A stretch of DNA of 64,000 nt from Alphaproteobacteria bacterium (GTDB lineage Bacteria > Pseudomonadota > Alphaproteobacteria > UBA8366): positions 34,712-98,711 of the forward strand of contig WHUA01000016.1 in assembly GCA_009377445.1 (NCBI GenBank). The letters are read 5' to 3'. The notes under the pieces are model-generated. The model had not been told where the DNA came from. It saw only the letters and a list, made by a program, of their open reading frames with translations, and did not search any database. Below, in pieces: positions 24,349-32,759 of the stretch (position 1 is the stretch's first letter; every line of letters begins with the position of its first letter). A program made the translations under genes and the position numbers.

Positions 24349-25113
24349 ATGAGCATTCCAAAGGTAGCCCTGGTGACCGGCGCGGCGAGGCGGATCGGCC
24401 GCGCGATCGCCCTCGATCTGGCGCAGAACGGCTGGGCGGTGGGCGTCCATTACAGCCGGTCCGGCGGCGACGCGGATAGCGTCGTCGCCGAGATCCGTAA
24501 GGCGGGCGGCGCCGCCGTCGCGCTGCAAGCGGACCTCGCGGTGGAAGGCGACGCCCAGGCGCTCCTGCAGCGTGCAACCGATGCGCTGGGGCCGATCGGC
24601 TGCCTCGTCAACAACGCCTCGACATTCCGGCGCGACGAGGTCGACTCGGCGGACAGGGCATCTTGGGACGCGCATCTCGAGACGAACCTGCGCGCGCCAT
24701 TCGTCCTGATCCAGTCGATGGCGCGCCTTCTGCCTGCGGCCGAGAACGGCGTCGTCGTCAACATGCTGGACCAGCGCGTGTGGAATCTGACGCCGCATTT
24801 CCTGTCTTACACGCTCAGCAAGTCGGGGCTGTGGACACTGACGCGCACGCTCGCTCTCGCCCTCGCGCCGCGCATCCGCGTCAACGCCATCGGCCCCGGC
24901 CCGACGCTGCCCAGTGAACGACAGAGCGAGGAGCAGTTCCGGCGCCAATACGAATCCGTGCCGTTGCGCAAGCCCGTCGCCGTTCCGGAGATCTGCGAGG
25001 CGGTGCGATTCCTCATTTCCGCCGGCTCGATGACCGGACAGATGATCGCGCTCGACGGCGGCCAGCACCTCGCCTGGCGCCACTCATACCAAAGTAGTGA
25101 GGACTGCGAATAA
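24349..25113 (+). CDS. SDR oxidoreductase of the PTR1/FolM (pteridine reductase) type
   Basis: A 254-aa short-chain dehydrogenase. The dinucleotide motif is TGAARRIGRA (10-19), with the Arg typical of NADPH-using pteridine reductases. The catalytic tyrosine and lysine are Y154 and K158 in FLSYTLSKSG. Instead of the usual catalytic serine, the strand reads NMLDQR with D141, the Asp characteristic of PTR1 and FolM, which reduce pterins or dihydromonapterin. GPGPTLPSERQ and the final GQMIALDGGQHL fit the same branch. ATG 24349 is preferred over an upstream in-frame GTG/ATG at 24313 because it gives the usual short N-terminus. Assignment rests on motif comparison from memory. Confidence 0.85.
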   Translation: MSIPKVALVTGAARRIGRAIALDLAQNGWAVGVHYSRSGGDADSVVAEIRKAGGAAVALQADLAVEGDAQALLQRATDALGPIGCLVNNASTFRRDEVDSADRASWDAHLETNLRAPFVLIQSMARLLPAAENGVVVNMLDQRVWNLTPHFLSYTLSKSGLWTLTRTLALALAPRIRVNAIGPGPTLPSERQSEEQFRRQYESVPLRKPVAVPEICEAVRFLISAGSMTGQMIALDGGQHLAWRHSYQSSEDCE

Positions 25114-25524
25114 TGGTTAAGTCATTGGTGTATCAATCCAACCGCTTCAAATTTCAGATGGTCCCGCGACCCCCGACTCGGGGAAAGTTTTGCACAGCGC
25201 GTAAAAGTCGCGCTCTGCGGGCACGATTCGGCCCATTTCTGCGAATTGACAAGTAACGGTAACATGGCACACGCCATTAATTATTAATTTTCAATACTTT
25301 ATGAAATTTGCCTAAATTTTAACCAATCTTGTTAATTACTTGTGGCATCAGCGATGCAAGCCGTCCGCCCCTTGCTGTCAACAGAGTTATCCACAGATTC
25401 CGTGGATATATTCGCGGTACGATTAAGCCTCTGAGCCGCACGGAGAATCCTTAACCGCTGCCCGCCGGGCAATGCCGCCCGGCGCCCATTGACGGGGCCG
25501 GAGCGGACGACGAGATTGAATGGA
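25114..25524. other. AT-rich intergenic region with DnaA boxes
   Basis: 411 bases without a gene. A strongly A+T-rich core lies at about 25275-25345 (runs such as ATTAATTATTAATTTTC and TAAATTTTAACC). DnaA-box matches to TTWTNCACA are TTTTGCACA (25188-25196) and TTATCCACA (25387-25395); a weaker reverse site CGTGGATAT lies at 25401-25409. The last two form an inverted repeat TATCCAC-N7-GTGGATA. The promoter of uvrC should lie here. An origin of replication is possible but the usual oriC neighbours (hemE, parAB, gidA, dnaN) are absent. Confidence 0.5.
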
Positions 25525-27450
25525 ATGGAGCAGCGCAAAGACCGCACGCCGGAAGCGATTCCGAGCAAGCTCGATCCGCACAGCGGACTGGCGGCTGGGA
25601 TAGCGGTCGTGCAGGCGCACCTCGCGACCCTGCCCGGTGCGCCCGGCGTCTACCGAATGCTGGGCGACCGCGGCGAGCCGCTCTATGTCGGCAAGGCGCG
25701 CAACCTTCGCAAGCGCGTCGCCAACTACGCGAGCCCGGCGAAGCTTCCGATCCGGCTTCAGCGCATGATCGCCGCCACCCGGTCGATGGAGTTCGTGACG
25801 ACCCACACCGAGGTCGAGGCGCTGCTGCTCGAATTGAATATGATCAAGCGCCTGAAGCCGCGCTACAACGTGCTGCTGCGCGACGACAAATCCTTTCCTT
25901 ATGTGCTGATCCCCGGCGACCACGAATTTCCGCAGGTCATCAAGCACCGCGGCGCCCAAGCGCGCAAAGGGCGCTATTTCGGCCCCTTCGCATCGGCCGG
26001 CGCAGTCAATCGGACGATCGTCACCTTGCAGCGCGCCTTCCTGTTGCGCAACTGCTCGGACAATGTCTTCGCCAGCCGCACGCGGCCGTGCCTGCAGTAT
26101 CAGATCAAGCGGTGCAGCGCGCCCTGCGCCGGGAAGATCGGCGCACCGGAATACACGGCGCTGGTCGAGCAGGCGCACGATTTCCTCGCCGGCCACAGCG
26201 GCCAGGTGCAATCGCGGATCGCGCTCGAAATGCAACAGGCAAGCGACGATTTGGAATTCGAGCGCGCCGCCGTGCTGCGCGACCGCATCAACGCGCTGAG
26301 CCACGTCCGCGCACATCAAGACATCAACGTGCAAGGCATCACCGATGCCGACGTCATCGCGCTACACCAGGAAGCGGGCCAGTCCTGCGTGCAGGTCTTT
26401 TTCTTCCGCGACGGCCGGAACTACGGCAACAGGGCCTTCTTTCCGAGCCAGAGCAAGGCGGTGGAATCCGAAGAGGTGCTTGCCGCCTTCGTCGGGCAGT
26501 TCTACGACCGGGTCACGCCGCCCAAGCTCATACTTCTGAGCGAGAAGCCTGCGGAAGCGGCGCTGCTCGCCGAAGCCCTGACGGTGCGGGCCGAGCGGCG
26601 GGTGCGCCTCGAAATCCCGCAGCGCGGCGGGCGGCGCAAGCTGGTCGACCATGCGCGGCAGAATGCCCGCGACGCGCTGGCGCGCCGCATGGCGGAGAGC
26701 GCGTCGCATCGCCGGCTTCTCGACAGCTTGGCGGAAACACTGGGGCTCGACGCGCCGCCCGAGCGCATCGAAGTTTACGACAACAGCCATATCCAGGGCA
26801 GCAACGCCGTCGGCGGGATGATCGTGGCCGGGCCGGACGGCCTGATGAAAAACGCCTATCGCAAGTTCAATATCCGCGGGCCGAAGGACGCGGAACCCGG
26901 TCCGGGACGCGGCGGCGACGACTATGCGATGATGCGCGAGGTGCTGACACGTCGCTTCGCGCGCGCCCTGAAGGAGGATCCCGACCGGGAGAGCGAAACC
27001 TGGCCCGACCTGGTGATCGTCGATGGCGGAAAGGGCCAGCTTTCCGTCGCGCGAGGCGTGTTCGCCGACCTCGGCATCGACGACGTCGCTTTGCTCGGCA
27101 TCGCCAAGGGACCGGACCGCAACGCCGGCCGGGAGACGCTCCACCTGCTCGACCGGGCGCCCTTCTCGCTGTCCGAGCGCGACCCGGTGCTGTATTTCCT
27201 GCAACGCCTGCGGGACGAGGCGCACCGCTTTGCGATCGGAACCCATCGCGCGCGCCGGACGAAGCGCATCGCCGCCTCCCCGCTCGACGAAGTGCCGGGC
27301 ATCGGCGGCAAGCGCAAGAAGGCGCTGCTCATGCATTTCGGGTCGGCGCAGGCGGTTGCGGCCGCGGGGCTGGCCGACCTGGAAGCGGTCGAGGGAATCA
27401 GCCGGGCGGTCGCCCGGAAAATCTATGGTCATTTCAACGAGGATCAGTAG
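25525..27450 (+). CDS. uvrC: Excinuclease ABC subunit UvrC
   Basis: The 641-aa dual-incision nuclease of nucleotide excision repair. The N-terminal GIY-YIG domain (GVYRMLGDRGEPLYVGKARN) makes the 3' cut; a UVR motif (SDDLEFERAAVLRDRI) contacts UvrB; the C-terminal RNase H-like domain (IEVYDNSHIQGSNAVGGMIV, LVIVDGGKGQ) makes the 5' cut; tandem helix-hairpin-helix motifs close the protein (VPGIGGKRKKALL, VEGISRAVARKI). ATG 25525 is chosen; an in-frame TTG lies at 25489. pgsA follows after 29 bases, the usual uvrC-pgsA pair. Confidence 0.98.
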   Translation: MEQRKDRTPEAIPSKLDPHSGLAAGIAVVQAHLATLPGAPGVYRMLGDRGEPLYVGKARNLRKRVANYASPAKLPIRLQRMIAATRSMEFVTTHTEVEALLLELNMIKRLKPRYNVLLRDDKSFPYVLIPGDHEFPQVIKHRGAQARKGRYFGPFASAGAVNRTIVTLQRAFLLRNCSDNVFASRTRPCLQYQIKRCSAPCAGKIGAPEYTALVEQAHDFLAGHSGQVQSRIALEMQQASDDLEFERAAVLRDRINALSHVRAHQDINVQGITDADVIALHQEAGQSCVQVFFFRDGRNYGNRAFFPSQSKAVESEEVLAAFVGQFYDRVTPPKLILLSEKPAEAALLAEALTVRAERRVRLEIPQRGGRRKLVDHARQNARDALARRMAESASHRRLLDSLAETLGLDAPPERIEVYDNSHIQGSNAVGGMIVAGPDGLMKNAYRKFNIRGPKDAEPGPGRGGDDYAMMREVLTRRFARALKEDPDRESETWPDLVIVDGGKGQLSVARGVFADLGIDDVALLGIAKGPDRNAGRETLHLLDRAPFSLSERDPVLYFLQRLRDEAHRFAIGTHRARRTKRIAASPLDEVPGIGGKRKKALLMHFGSAQAVAAAGLADLEAVEGISRAVARKIYGHFNEDQ

Positions 27451-27479
27451 ACTCCCGTGTTAGAGGCCGGACACCACAA

Positions 27480-28097
27480 ATGCTGACCAATCTCCCGAAT
27501 CTGCTCACGCTCTCGCGGATCCTCGTGATTCCGCCGATCGTCGCGTTGCTGTACGTCGAAGGCGACATGCCGCGGTGGATTGCGCTCGGGCTCTACGCGG
27601 CCGCCTGCGTGACCGACTTCTTCGACGGCTATATCGCGCGGTCCATGGGCCAGATATCGAAGCTCGGCCGCTTCCTCGATCCGGTCGCCGACAAGCTCCT
27701 GGTCGCCGCCGTGATCTTCATGCTCGTCGCAACGGATCGCATCTCCGGCGTCGTCGTCCTGCCGGCGCTGGTCATCCTGATCCGCGAGATCCTCGTCTCC
27801 GGCCTGCGCGAGCATCTGGCGTCGCTCTCGGTCCGCGTTCCGGTCAGCCGGCTCGCCAAGTGGAAGACCATGATCCAGATGTTCTCGCTCGGCTTCCTGA
27901 TCGTGCACGACGCCAGCCCGGCCTGGATCCCCAGCGTCTGGATCGGCGAGATCGGCGTCTGGGTCGCGGCCATTCTGACCCTGATCACCGGTTACGACTA
28001 TCTGCGGGCCGGTCTCGGCCATCTCACTGCGGAGCCCGAAACCCGCCCTGCGGCGGACAAGGCGAAAGCCGCCGGAACCGCCCGCAATTTGGGCTAG
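27480..28097 (+). CDS. pgsA: CDP-diacylglycerol-glycerol-3-phosphate 3-phosphatidyltransferase
   Basis: A 205-aa inner-membrane enzyme making phosphatidylglycerophosphate, the first step to phosphatidylglycerol. The CDP-alcohol phosphatidyltransferase signature is complete: D-G-x2-A-R then G-x3-D-x3-D in DFFDGYIARS and LGRFLDPVADK. Several hydrophobic helices follow, and MLTNLPNLLTLSRIL is the typical N-terminus. The last 20 residues are polar and Ala/Lys-rich. It is the second gene after uvrC and is followed by the molybdenum cofactor genes 32 bases later. Confidence 0.97.
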   Translation: MLTNLPNLLTLSRILVIPPIVALLYVEGDMPRWIALGLYAAACVTDFFDGYIARSMGQISKLGRFLDPVADKLLVAAVIFMLVATDRISGVVVLPALVILIREILVSGLREHLASLSVRVPVSRLAKWKTMIQMFSLGFLIVHDASPAWIPSVWIGEIGVWVAAILTLITGYDYLRAGLGHLTAEPETRPAADKAKAAGTARNLG

Positions 28098-28129
28098 ACG
28101 GCGCAACTGCCGCGCAACAGATTAGAGTC

Positions 28130-28654
28130 ATGAAAATCATAGGATTGGCGGGTTGGAGCGGAAGCGGCAAGACGACCCTGGTCGCCCGGCTACTGCCGAT
28201 GCTGACGGCGCGCGGCCTCCGGGTGTCCACGGTCAAGCACGCCCACCACAGCTTCGACATGGACAAACCGGGCAAGGACTCCCATGTCCATCGGGAGGCG
28301 GGCGCGACCGAGGTCCTGGTCACCTCGGCGCATCGCTGGGCCTTGCTGCACGAAAACCGGGGGATGCCGGAGCCATCGATGGTCGATTTGATACGATACA
28401 TGACGCCGGTCGACCTGCTGATCGTCGAGGGATTCAAGGCGCATCCCCACGACAAGATCGAGATATACCGCCCGGCCAACGGCAAGTCCCTGCTGGCCCG
28501 CGACGATCCGCACATCGTCGCGGTCGCCACTGACGAGGTGAACGCGATCGACGTCGCGGTCCCGATACTCGATCTCAACGATGTCGGCGCGATCGCCGAG
28601 TTCATCATCGCCCATTGCGGCCTACGCGAGGTGCGGCCCCATGGCCCAGCTTAG
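28130..28654 (+). CDS. mobB: Molybdopterin-guanine dinucleotide biosynthesis protein B
   Basis: A 174-aa P-loop GTPase that assists MobA in attaching GMP to molybdopterin. Walker A is GWSGSGKTT (8-16). Other family features are VSTVKHAHHSFDMDKPGKDS, the REAGATEVLVTS stretch and DLLIVEGFKAHPHDKIEIYR. Its stop lies inside the next gene (14-base overlap with moeA), indicating a tight operon. No mobA is in the window. Confidence 0.95.
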   Translation: MKIIGLAGWSGSGKTTLVARLLPMLTARGLRVSTVKHAHHSFDMDKPGKDSHVHREAGATEVLVTSAHRWALLHENRGMPEPSMVDLIRYMTPVDLLIVEGFKAHPHDKIEIYRPANGKSLLARDDPHIVAVATDEVNAIDVAVPILDLNDVGAIAEFIIAHCGLREVRPHGPA

Positions 28655-29909
28655 CGACGATTGCTTTGCGACCGGACGGCCGCTGATGAAAGCGGCGGAC
28701 GCGCTGGCGCTGCTGGGCGAACGTACCGGGCCGGTGGTCGGAACCGAGGAAGTCGCGCTCGACGCGGCGGTCGCACGCATCCTGGCGGAAGACGTGATAT
28801 CGCCCATCGACGTGCCGCAGCACGACAACTCCGCCGTCGACGGCTACGCCGTCTTCTTCGACGACTTGGACGCCGGCGGCCCGACCCGCCTGCCGGTGAC
28901 GGGGCGCGCCGCCGCAGGGCACGCGCTCGGCCGGCCGGCGCGACGCGGGGAGGCGATCCGCATCTTCACCGGGGCGCCCATGCCTGCCGGACCCGACACG
29001 GTCATGATGCAGGAAGACTGCCGCGAGCAGGACGGGATCGTGACCATCGCACCCGGCATCAAGCGCGGCTCCAATCGCCGCAAGGCGGGCGAGGACGTCG
29101 GCGCCGGCGGCCGCGTGCTGCGGCACGGAATGCGGCTGCGCCCGCAGGACGTCGGGATAGCCGCTTCGGTCGGGCGGTCGACGCTGACGGTCTTCAAGCG
29201 GCTGCGCGCCGCGGTTTTCTCGACCGGCGACGAGGTGCGCGATCCGGGGCAGCCGCTGCCGACGGGGACGATCTACGATTCCAACCGCTACACGGTGAAA
29301 TCCGCGCTGCGGCAGCTCGGCTGCGAGGTGACGGACCTCGGTATCCTCGCCGACGACGCCGCCGGAATCACGGGCGCCCTGAAGGAGGCTGCCGCGCATC
29401 ACGATGTCCTGGTGACCTCCGGCGGCATGTCGGTCGGCGAGGAGGATCACGTGCGGCGGGCGATCGAGAGCCTGGGCAAGCTGCATTTCTGGATGCTGGC
29501 GATAAAGCCGGGGCGCCCGGTCGCGCTCGGCCAGATCGCGGCCGGCGGCGGCACGGTCCCCATCATCGGCCTGCCCGGCAATCCCGTCGCCGTCATGGTG
29601 ACTTTCCTCGTCGTGGCGCGCCCCCTGTTGTTACGCCTGTCCGGAGCGAGCGACATCGAACCCACCCGGTACCGCGTGCGCGCAGGGTTCGACTACCGCA
29701 AGAAGGAGGACCGCCGGGAATTCGTCCGGGCGCGCCTAACGCCCGGCGAGGACGGCATTGCCTGCGCCGAAAAGCACGGCGGCAGCGGCGCAGGCGTTCT
29801 GTCGTCGCTCGTCGGCGCCGACGGGCTGGTCGAGCTTTCCGAGGACATCACCCGACTGGAAAAGGGTGCTATGGTCGATTTCCTGCCGTTCAACGAGGTC
29901 AGCTTATGA
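28641..29909 (+). CDS. moeA: Molybdopterin molybdenumtransferase MoeA
   Basis: The 422-aa enzyme inserts molybdate into adenylylated molybdopterin. Conserved segments are IDVPQHDNSAVDGYAV, AGHALGRPARRGEAIRIFTG, GPDTVMMQED, KRGSNRRKAGEDVGAG, VFSTGDEV, the active-site-region TSGGMSVGEEDHV and GLPGNPVAVMVTF, with a C-terminal beta-barrel. ATG 28641 overlaps the mobB end by 14 bases, and its own stop overlaps the moaD start (ATGA). The compact overlaps argue for one Moco transcript. Confidence 0.97.
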   Translation: MAQLSDDCFATGRPLMKAADALALLGERTGPVVGTEEVALDAAVARILAEDVISPIDVPQHDNSAVDGYAVFFDDLDAGGPTRLPVTGRAAAGHALGRPARRGEAIRIFTGAPMPAGPDTVMMQEDCREQDGIVTIAPGIKRGSNRRKAGEDVGAGGRVLRHGMRLRPQDVGIAASVGRSTLTVFKRLRAAVFSTGDEVRDPGQPLPTGTIYDSNRYTVKSALRQLGCEVTDLGILADDAAGITGALKEAAAHHDVLVTSGGMSVGEEDHVRRAIESLGKLHFWMLAIKPGRPVALGQIAAGGGTVPIIGLPGNPVAVMVTFLVVARPLLLRLSGASDIEPTRYRVRAGFDYRKKEDRREFVRARLTPGEDGIACAEKHGGSGAGVLSSLVGADGLVELSEDITRLEKGAMVDFLPFNEVSL

Positions 29910-30157
29910 AGGTGCTTTATTTCGCCTGGCTCCGTCAGCATACGGGTATCGGAGAGGAGACAGTCACGCCGCCGCCGTCGGTCCGCGACGTCGCCGGCCT
30001 TGTCGAATGGCTGCGGACGCTGGGCCCGGGACACGCCGAGGCGCTGCGGGACCCGTCGGCGATCCGGGTGGCGGTCAATCAGGAATTCGCGACCGCCGAC
30101 GCGCACGTCTCGCAGGGCGACGAGATTGCCCTGTTTCCACCCATGACCGGGGGCTGA
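29906..30157 (+). CDS. moaD: Molybdopterin synthase sulfur carrier subunit MoaD
   Basis: An 83-aa ubiquitin-like sulfur carrier. The C-terminal Gly-Gly needed for thiocarboxylation is present (ALFPPMTGG), and the N-terminal strand MKVLYFAWLRQHTG is typical. ATG 29906 overlaps the moeA stop by 4 bases. The partner MoaE begins after one base. Confidence 0.96.
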   Translation: MKVLYFAWLRQHTGIGEETVTPPPSVRDVAGLVEWLRTLGPGHAEALRDPSAIRVAVNQEFATADAHVSQGDEIALFPPMTGG

Positions 30158-30158
30158 C

Positions 30159-30638
30159 ATGGCGGTGCGCGTCCAGCGCGAGGACTTCGATCCGGGGCGG
30201 GAAATCGAGGCGCTAACGGCGGGCGATACCGCGATCGGCGGCGTCGCCAGCTTCATCGGCCTGGTGCGCGACATTGCCGGCGGCGAGCGCGTCGGCGCGA
30301 TGACGCTCGAGCATTACCCCGGCATGACGGAGAAGATGCTGCGCGAGATCGAAGCCGAGGCCGGACGGCGCTGGCCGCTTCAGGCAAGCCTGATCGTCCA
30401 TCGCTACGGACGGCTCGAGCCGGGCGACCGCATCGTCCTGGTAATTACCGCCAGCGCCCACCGCGATGCGGCGCTGGAGGCCTGCCACTTCCTCATCGAC
30501 TGGCTCAAGACCAAGGCGCCGTTCTGGAAGCTCGAGGAAACCGGCGGCGGCGAGAAGCGGTGGGTCGACGCGCGCGCCGACGACGACGCGGCGGCCGGGC
30601 GCTGGGTGCGGCCGGCCGGCAAGAATGCCGCCGAGTAG
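30159..30638 (+). CDS. moaE: Molybdopterin synthase catalytic subunit MoaE
   Basis: A 159-aa large subunit of molybdopterin synthase, converting precursor Z (cPMP) to molybdopterin using MoaD thiocarboxylate. Family motifs are GGVASFIGLVRD, LEHYPGMTEKML, VHRYGRLEPGD, the conserved AHRDAALEACHFLIDWLKTKAPFWK (split here by convention) and EKRWVDAR. It follows moaD by one base. A Gly/Ala-rich tail ends the protein. Confidence 0.97.
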   Translation: MAVRVQREDFDPGREIEALTAGDTAIGGVASFIGLVRDIAGGERVGAMTLEHYPGMTEKMLREIEAEAGRRWPLQASLIVHRYGRLEPGDRIVLVITASAHRDAALEACHFLIDWLKTKAPFWKLEETGGGEKRWVDARADDDAAAGRWVRPAGKNAAE

Positions 30639-30648
30639 GAGCGAAGCC

Positions 30649-31800
30649 ATGACCGTGCCGGGCCTCTTCACCTATTTCGACATCGATCGCGTGGTGACGG
30701 GCCGGCCGTTCGACGAAGCGCTTCCGGAGGAAGCGGAGCGCGCCGGGGCCAAGCGGATCTACCTGATCGTCGGCGGCACCTTGAGCCGCGAGACCGATGT
30801 CGTGGAGCGCCTCCGCCTGCGCCTTCGGGACCGCCTCGCCGGCGTGTGCAATCGCATGGCTTCGCATTCGCCGATCGATCAGGTCGTCGACGCGGCAAAC
30901 GACGCGCGCAAAGCGCGGGCGGACTTGATCCTGACCGTCGGCGGCGGCTCCGTGACCGACGGCGGCAAGCTGGTCGTGCTCTGCCTCGGCAACGACGTCA
31001 CCGACATGGAGACGCTGCGCCGCTACAGCCGGCTCGGCGATCTGAAGCCGGCGGCGCCTGTGATCCGCCAGATCGCCGTGCCGACCACGCTGTCGGGCGG
31101 GGAGTTCAACATCACGGCGGGCGGAACCGACCCGGTCCGGCACGTGAAGCAGAGCTATGCCCACCCGCTCATGGTGCCGCGCGCGGTGATCCTCGATCCC
31201 GCCCTCACCCGCCACACGCCGGAATGGCTCTGGCTGTCCACGGGGATACGCGCCGTCGATCACGCGGTCGAGGACATCTGCTCGATCGAGCCGCATCCGT
31301 ATGTCGACGGCACGGCGGCGCATGCGCTGACGCTGCTGGATCGCGGGCTCAGGCGGACCAAGGACGATCCCGTCGACATCGGCGCCCGCCTCGATTGCCT
31401 CACCGGAACGTGGCTCTCGATGATCGGTTCGATGGCCGGCGTGATCCGCGGCGCGAGCCATGGCATCGGCCACATGCTCGGCGGCACCGCCGACGTGCCG
31501 CACGGCTACACCTCCTGCATCATGCTGCCGCACGTGCTGCGCTACAACAAGCCGGTCAACGCGGCGCAGCAGCTCAAGGTCAGCGCCGCGTTCGGCCGGC
31601 GGTCGGACGATGCCGCAGATGCCGTCAGCGGCCTCGTCGGCGGCTTGGGATTGCCGCAGCGGCTGCGCGATGTCGGCGTCAGGCGCGAACAGTTCCGCGA
31701 GATCGCCGAGAAGGCGATGCACGACCGCTACATTCCCGCCAATCCGCGCAAGATCGCCGGGCCCGGCGACGTCGTCGAGATCCTTGAAATGGCTTGGTGA
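30649..31800 (+). CDS. Iron-containing alcohol dehydrogenase family protein
   Basis: A 383-aa group III (iron-type) dehydrogenase. The NAD(P)-binding GGGSVTDGGKL and the helical metal domain are clear; metal ligands are expected in GIRAVDHAVEDICS and in the His-rich SHGIGHMLGGTADVPHGYTS. AVPTTLSGGEFNITAGGT and KQSYAHPLMVPRAVILDP resemble maleylacetate reductases as well as Fe-ADHs, so the substrate is open. It starts 10 bases after moaE in the same direction and may be co-transcribed with the Moco genes, though no functional link is known. Confidence 0.9.
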   Translation: MTVPGLFTYFDIDRVVTGRPFDEALPEEAERAGAKRIYLIVGGTLSRETDVVERLRLRLRDRLAGVCNRMASHSPIDQVVDAANDARKARADLILTVGGGSVTDGGKLVVLCLGNDVTDMETLRRYSRLGDLKPAAPVIRQIAVPTTLSGGEFNITAGGTDPVRHVKQSYAHPLMVPRAVILDPALTRHTPEWLWLSTGIRAVDHAVEDICSIEPHPYVDGTAAHALTLLDRGLRRTKDDPVDIGARLDCLTGTWLSMIGSMAGVIRGASHGIGHMLGGTADVPHGYTSCIMLPHVLRYNKPVNAAQQLKVSAAFGRRSDDAADAVSGLVGGLGLPQRLRDVGVRREQFREIAEKAMHDRYIPANPRKIAGPGDVVEILEMAW

Positions 31801-31835
31801 CGGCGCGTACCTGCGCTTATAGTTGCCCGCCTTTC

Positions 31836-32759
31836 ATGATGTCTTCCTCATCCATTTCGCCGTTCAAAGGCATCGCCTGCGTGGTGGGCGGCGGTGCACT
31901 GCTGGCGCTCAACTCCACCGTCGTCAAGTTCCTGGTCGCGGACTATCCCGTGGGCCAGATCATGGCCGTGCGCGCGCTGTTCGTTTTCCTGGTCGTGGCC
32001 GCCTTCGTCTGGCGAGACGGCAGCATCCGGACACTGCGGATCCGAAGCCCGATCGGCCAGGTGGCGCGCGCGATCTGCCTCGCCACCACCACCTGCCTGA
32101 TGATCCTCAGCGTCGAGCGGCTGCCGCTCGGCGACGTGTTCGCGATCAATCACGCCTCGCCGCTGATCATGACGGCGCTTGCGGTCGTCTTCCTGGGAGA
32201 GCGGGTCGGCTGGCGCCGGTGGCTTGCGATTCTTCTCGGCTTCGCCGGCGTGCTGATCATGCTGCGGCCGACCGCGGCGGCGTTTCAGGTGGCCGCATTG
32301 CTGCCGCTCTCGGTCGCCTTCATCAGCGCCGTGCGCGACGTCATCACGCGGCGCATCAGCGCGACGGACTCCTCGACCGCGACCTTCGCCGTCACCACGA
32401 CGGTCATCCTGCTCGCCGGGATCGGATTGTCCCTTTTCAGCGGCTGGTCGCCGCTGCGGACGAGCGACCTCTGGCTCTTCGCCCTGGCCGCGCTGTTTCA
32501 GGGCGTGGCGCATTTCCTCCTCATCGAGGCCCTGCGCCTTGCCGAGGCCAAGGTGGTCGCGCCGTTCAAATACGCGACGATCCTGTGGGCCATGGTGATC
32601 GGCTATCTCTTCTGGGGCGACGTCCCCGATGCATGGATCGTCACCGGCGGCACGCTCGTCGTCGCCAGCGGCCTCTACATCCTCCATCGGCAGCGATTGG
32701 GCCGGGCGGCGAAGCGCGCCGCCGGCGTGGGGATGCCCGCGCGTCAGGAAGGCATGTAA
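31836..32759 (+). CDS. EamA/DMT family transporter
   Basis: A 307-aa inner-membrane protein with ten hydrophobic segments in two EamA repeats (VGGGALLALNSTVVKFLVAD; VERLPLGDVFAINHASPLI; FLGERVGWRRW; EALRLAEAKVVAPFKYATIL). This order matches the RhaT/SAM-carrier-like subgroup often seen in Alphaproteobacteria. Two adjacent ATGs (31836, 31839) can start it. Substrate unknown. Its 3' end overlaps the tail of the convergent SDR gene by 16 bases. Confidence 0.9.
   Translation: MMSSSSISPFKGIACVVGGGALLALNSTVVKFLVADYPVGQIMAVRALFVFLVVAAFVWRDGSIRTLRIRSPIGQVARAICLATTTCLMILSVERLPLGDVFAINHASPLIMTALAVVFLGERVGWRRWLAILLGFAGVLIMLRPTAAAFQVAALLPLSVAFISAVRDVITRRISATDSSTATFAVTTTVILLAGIGLSLFSGWSPLRTSDLWLFALAALFQGVAHFLLIEALRLAEAKVVAPFKYATILWAMVIGYLFWGDVPDAWIVTGGTLVVASGLYILHRQRLGRAAKRAAGVGMPARQEGM

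Noticed and set aside
25114..25524. Chromosomal oriC
   Set aside because: Only two strict DnaA boxes and no typical neighbours; kept as a DnaA-box region, not as an origin call.
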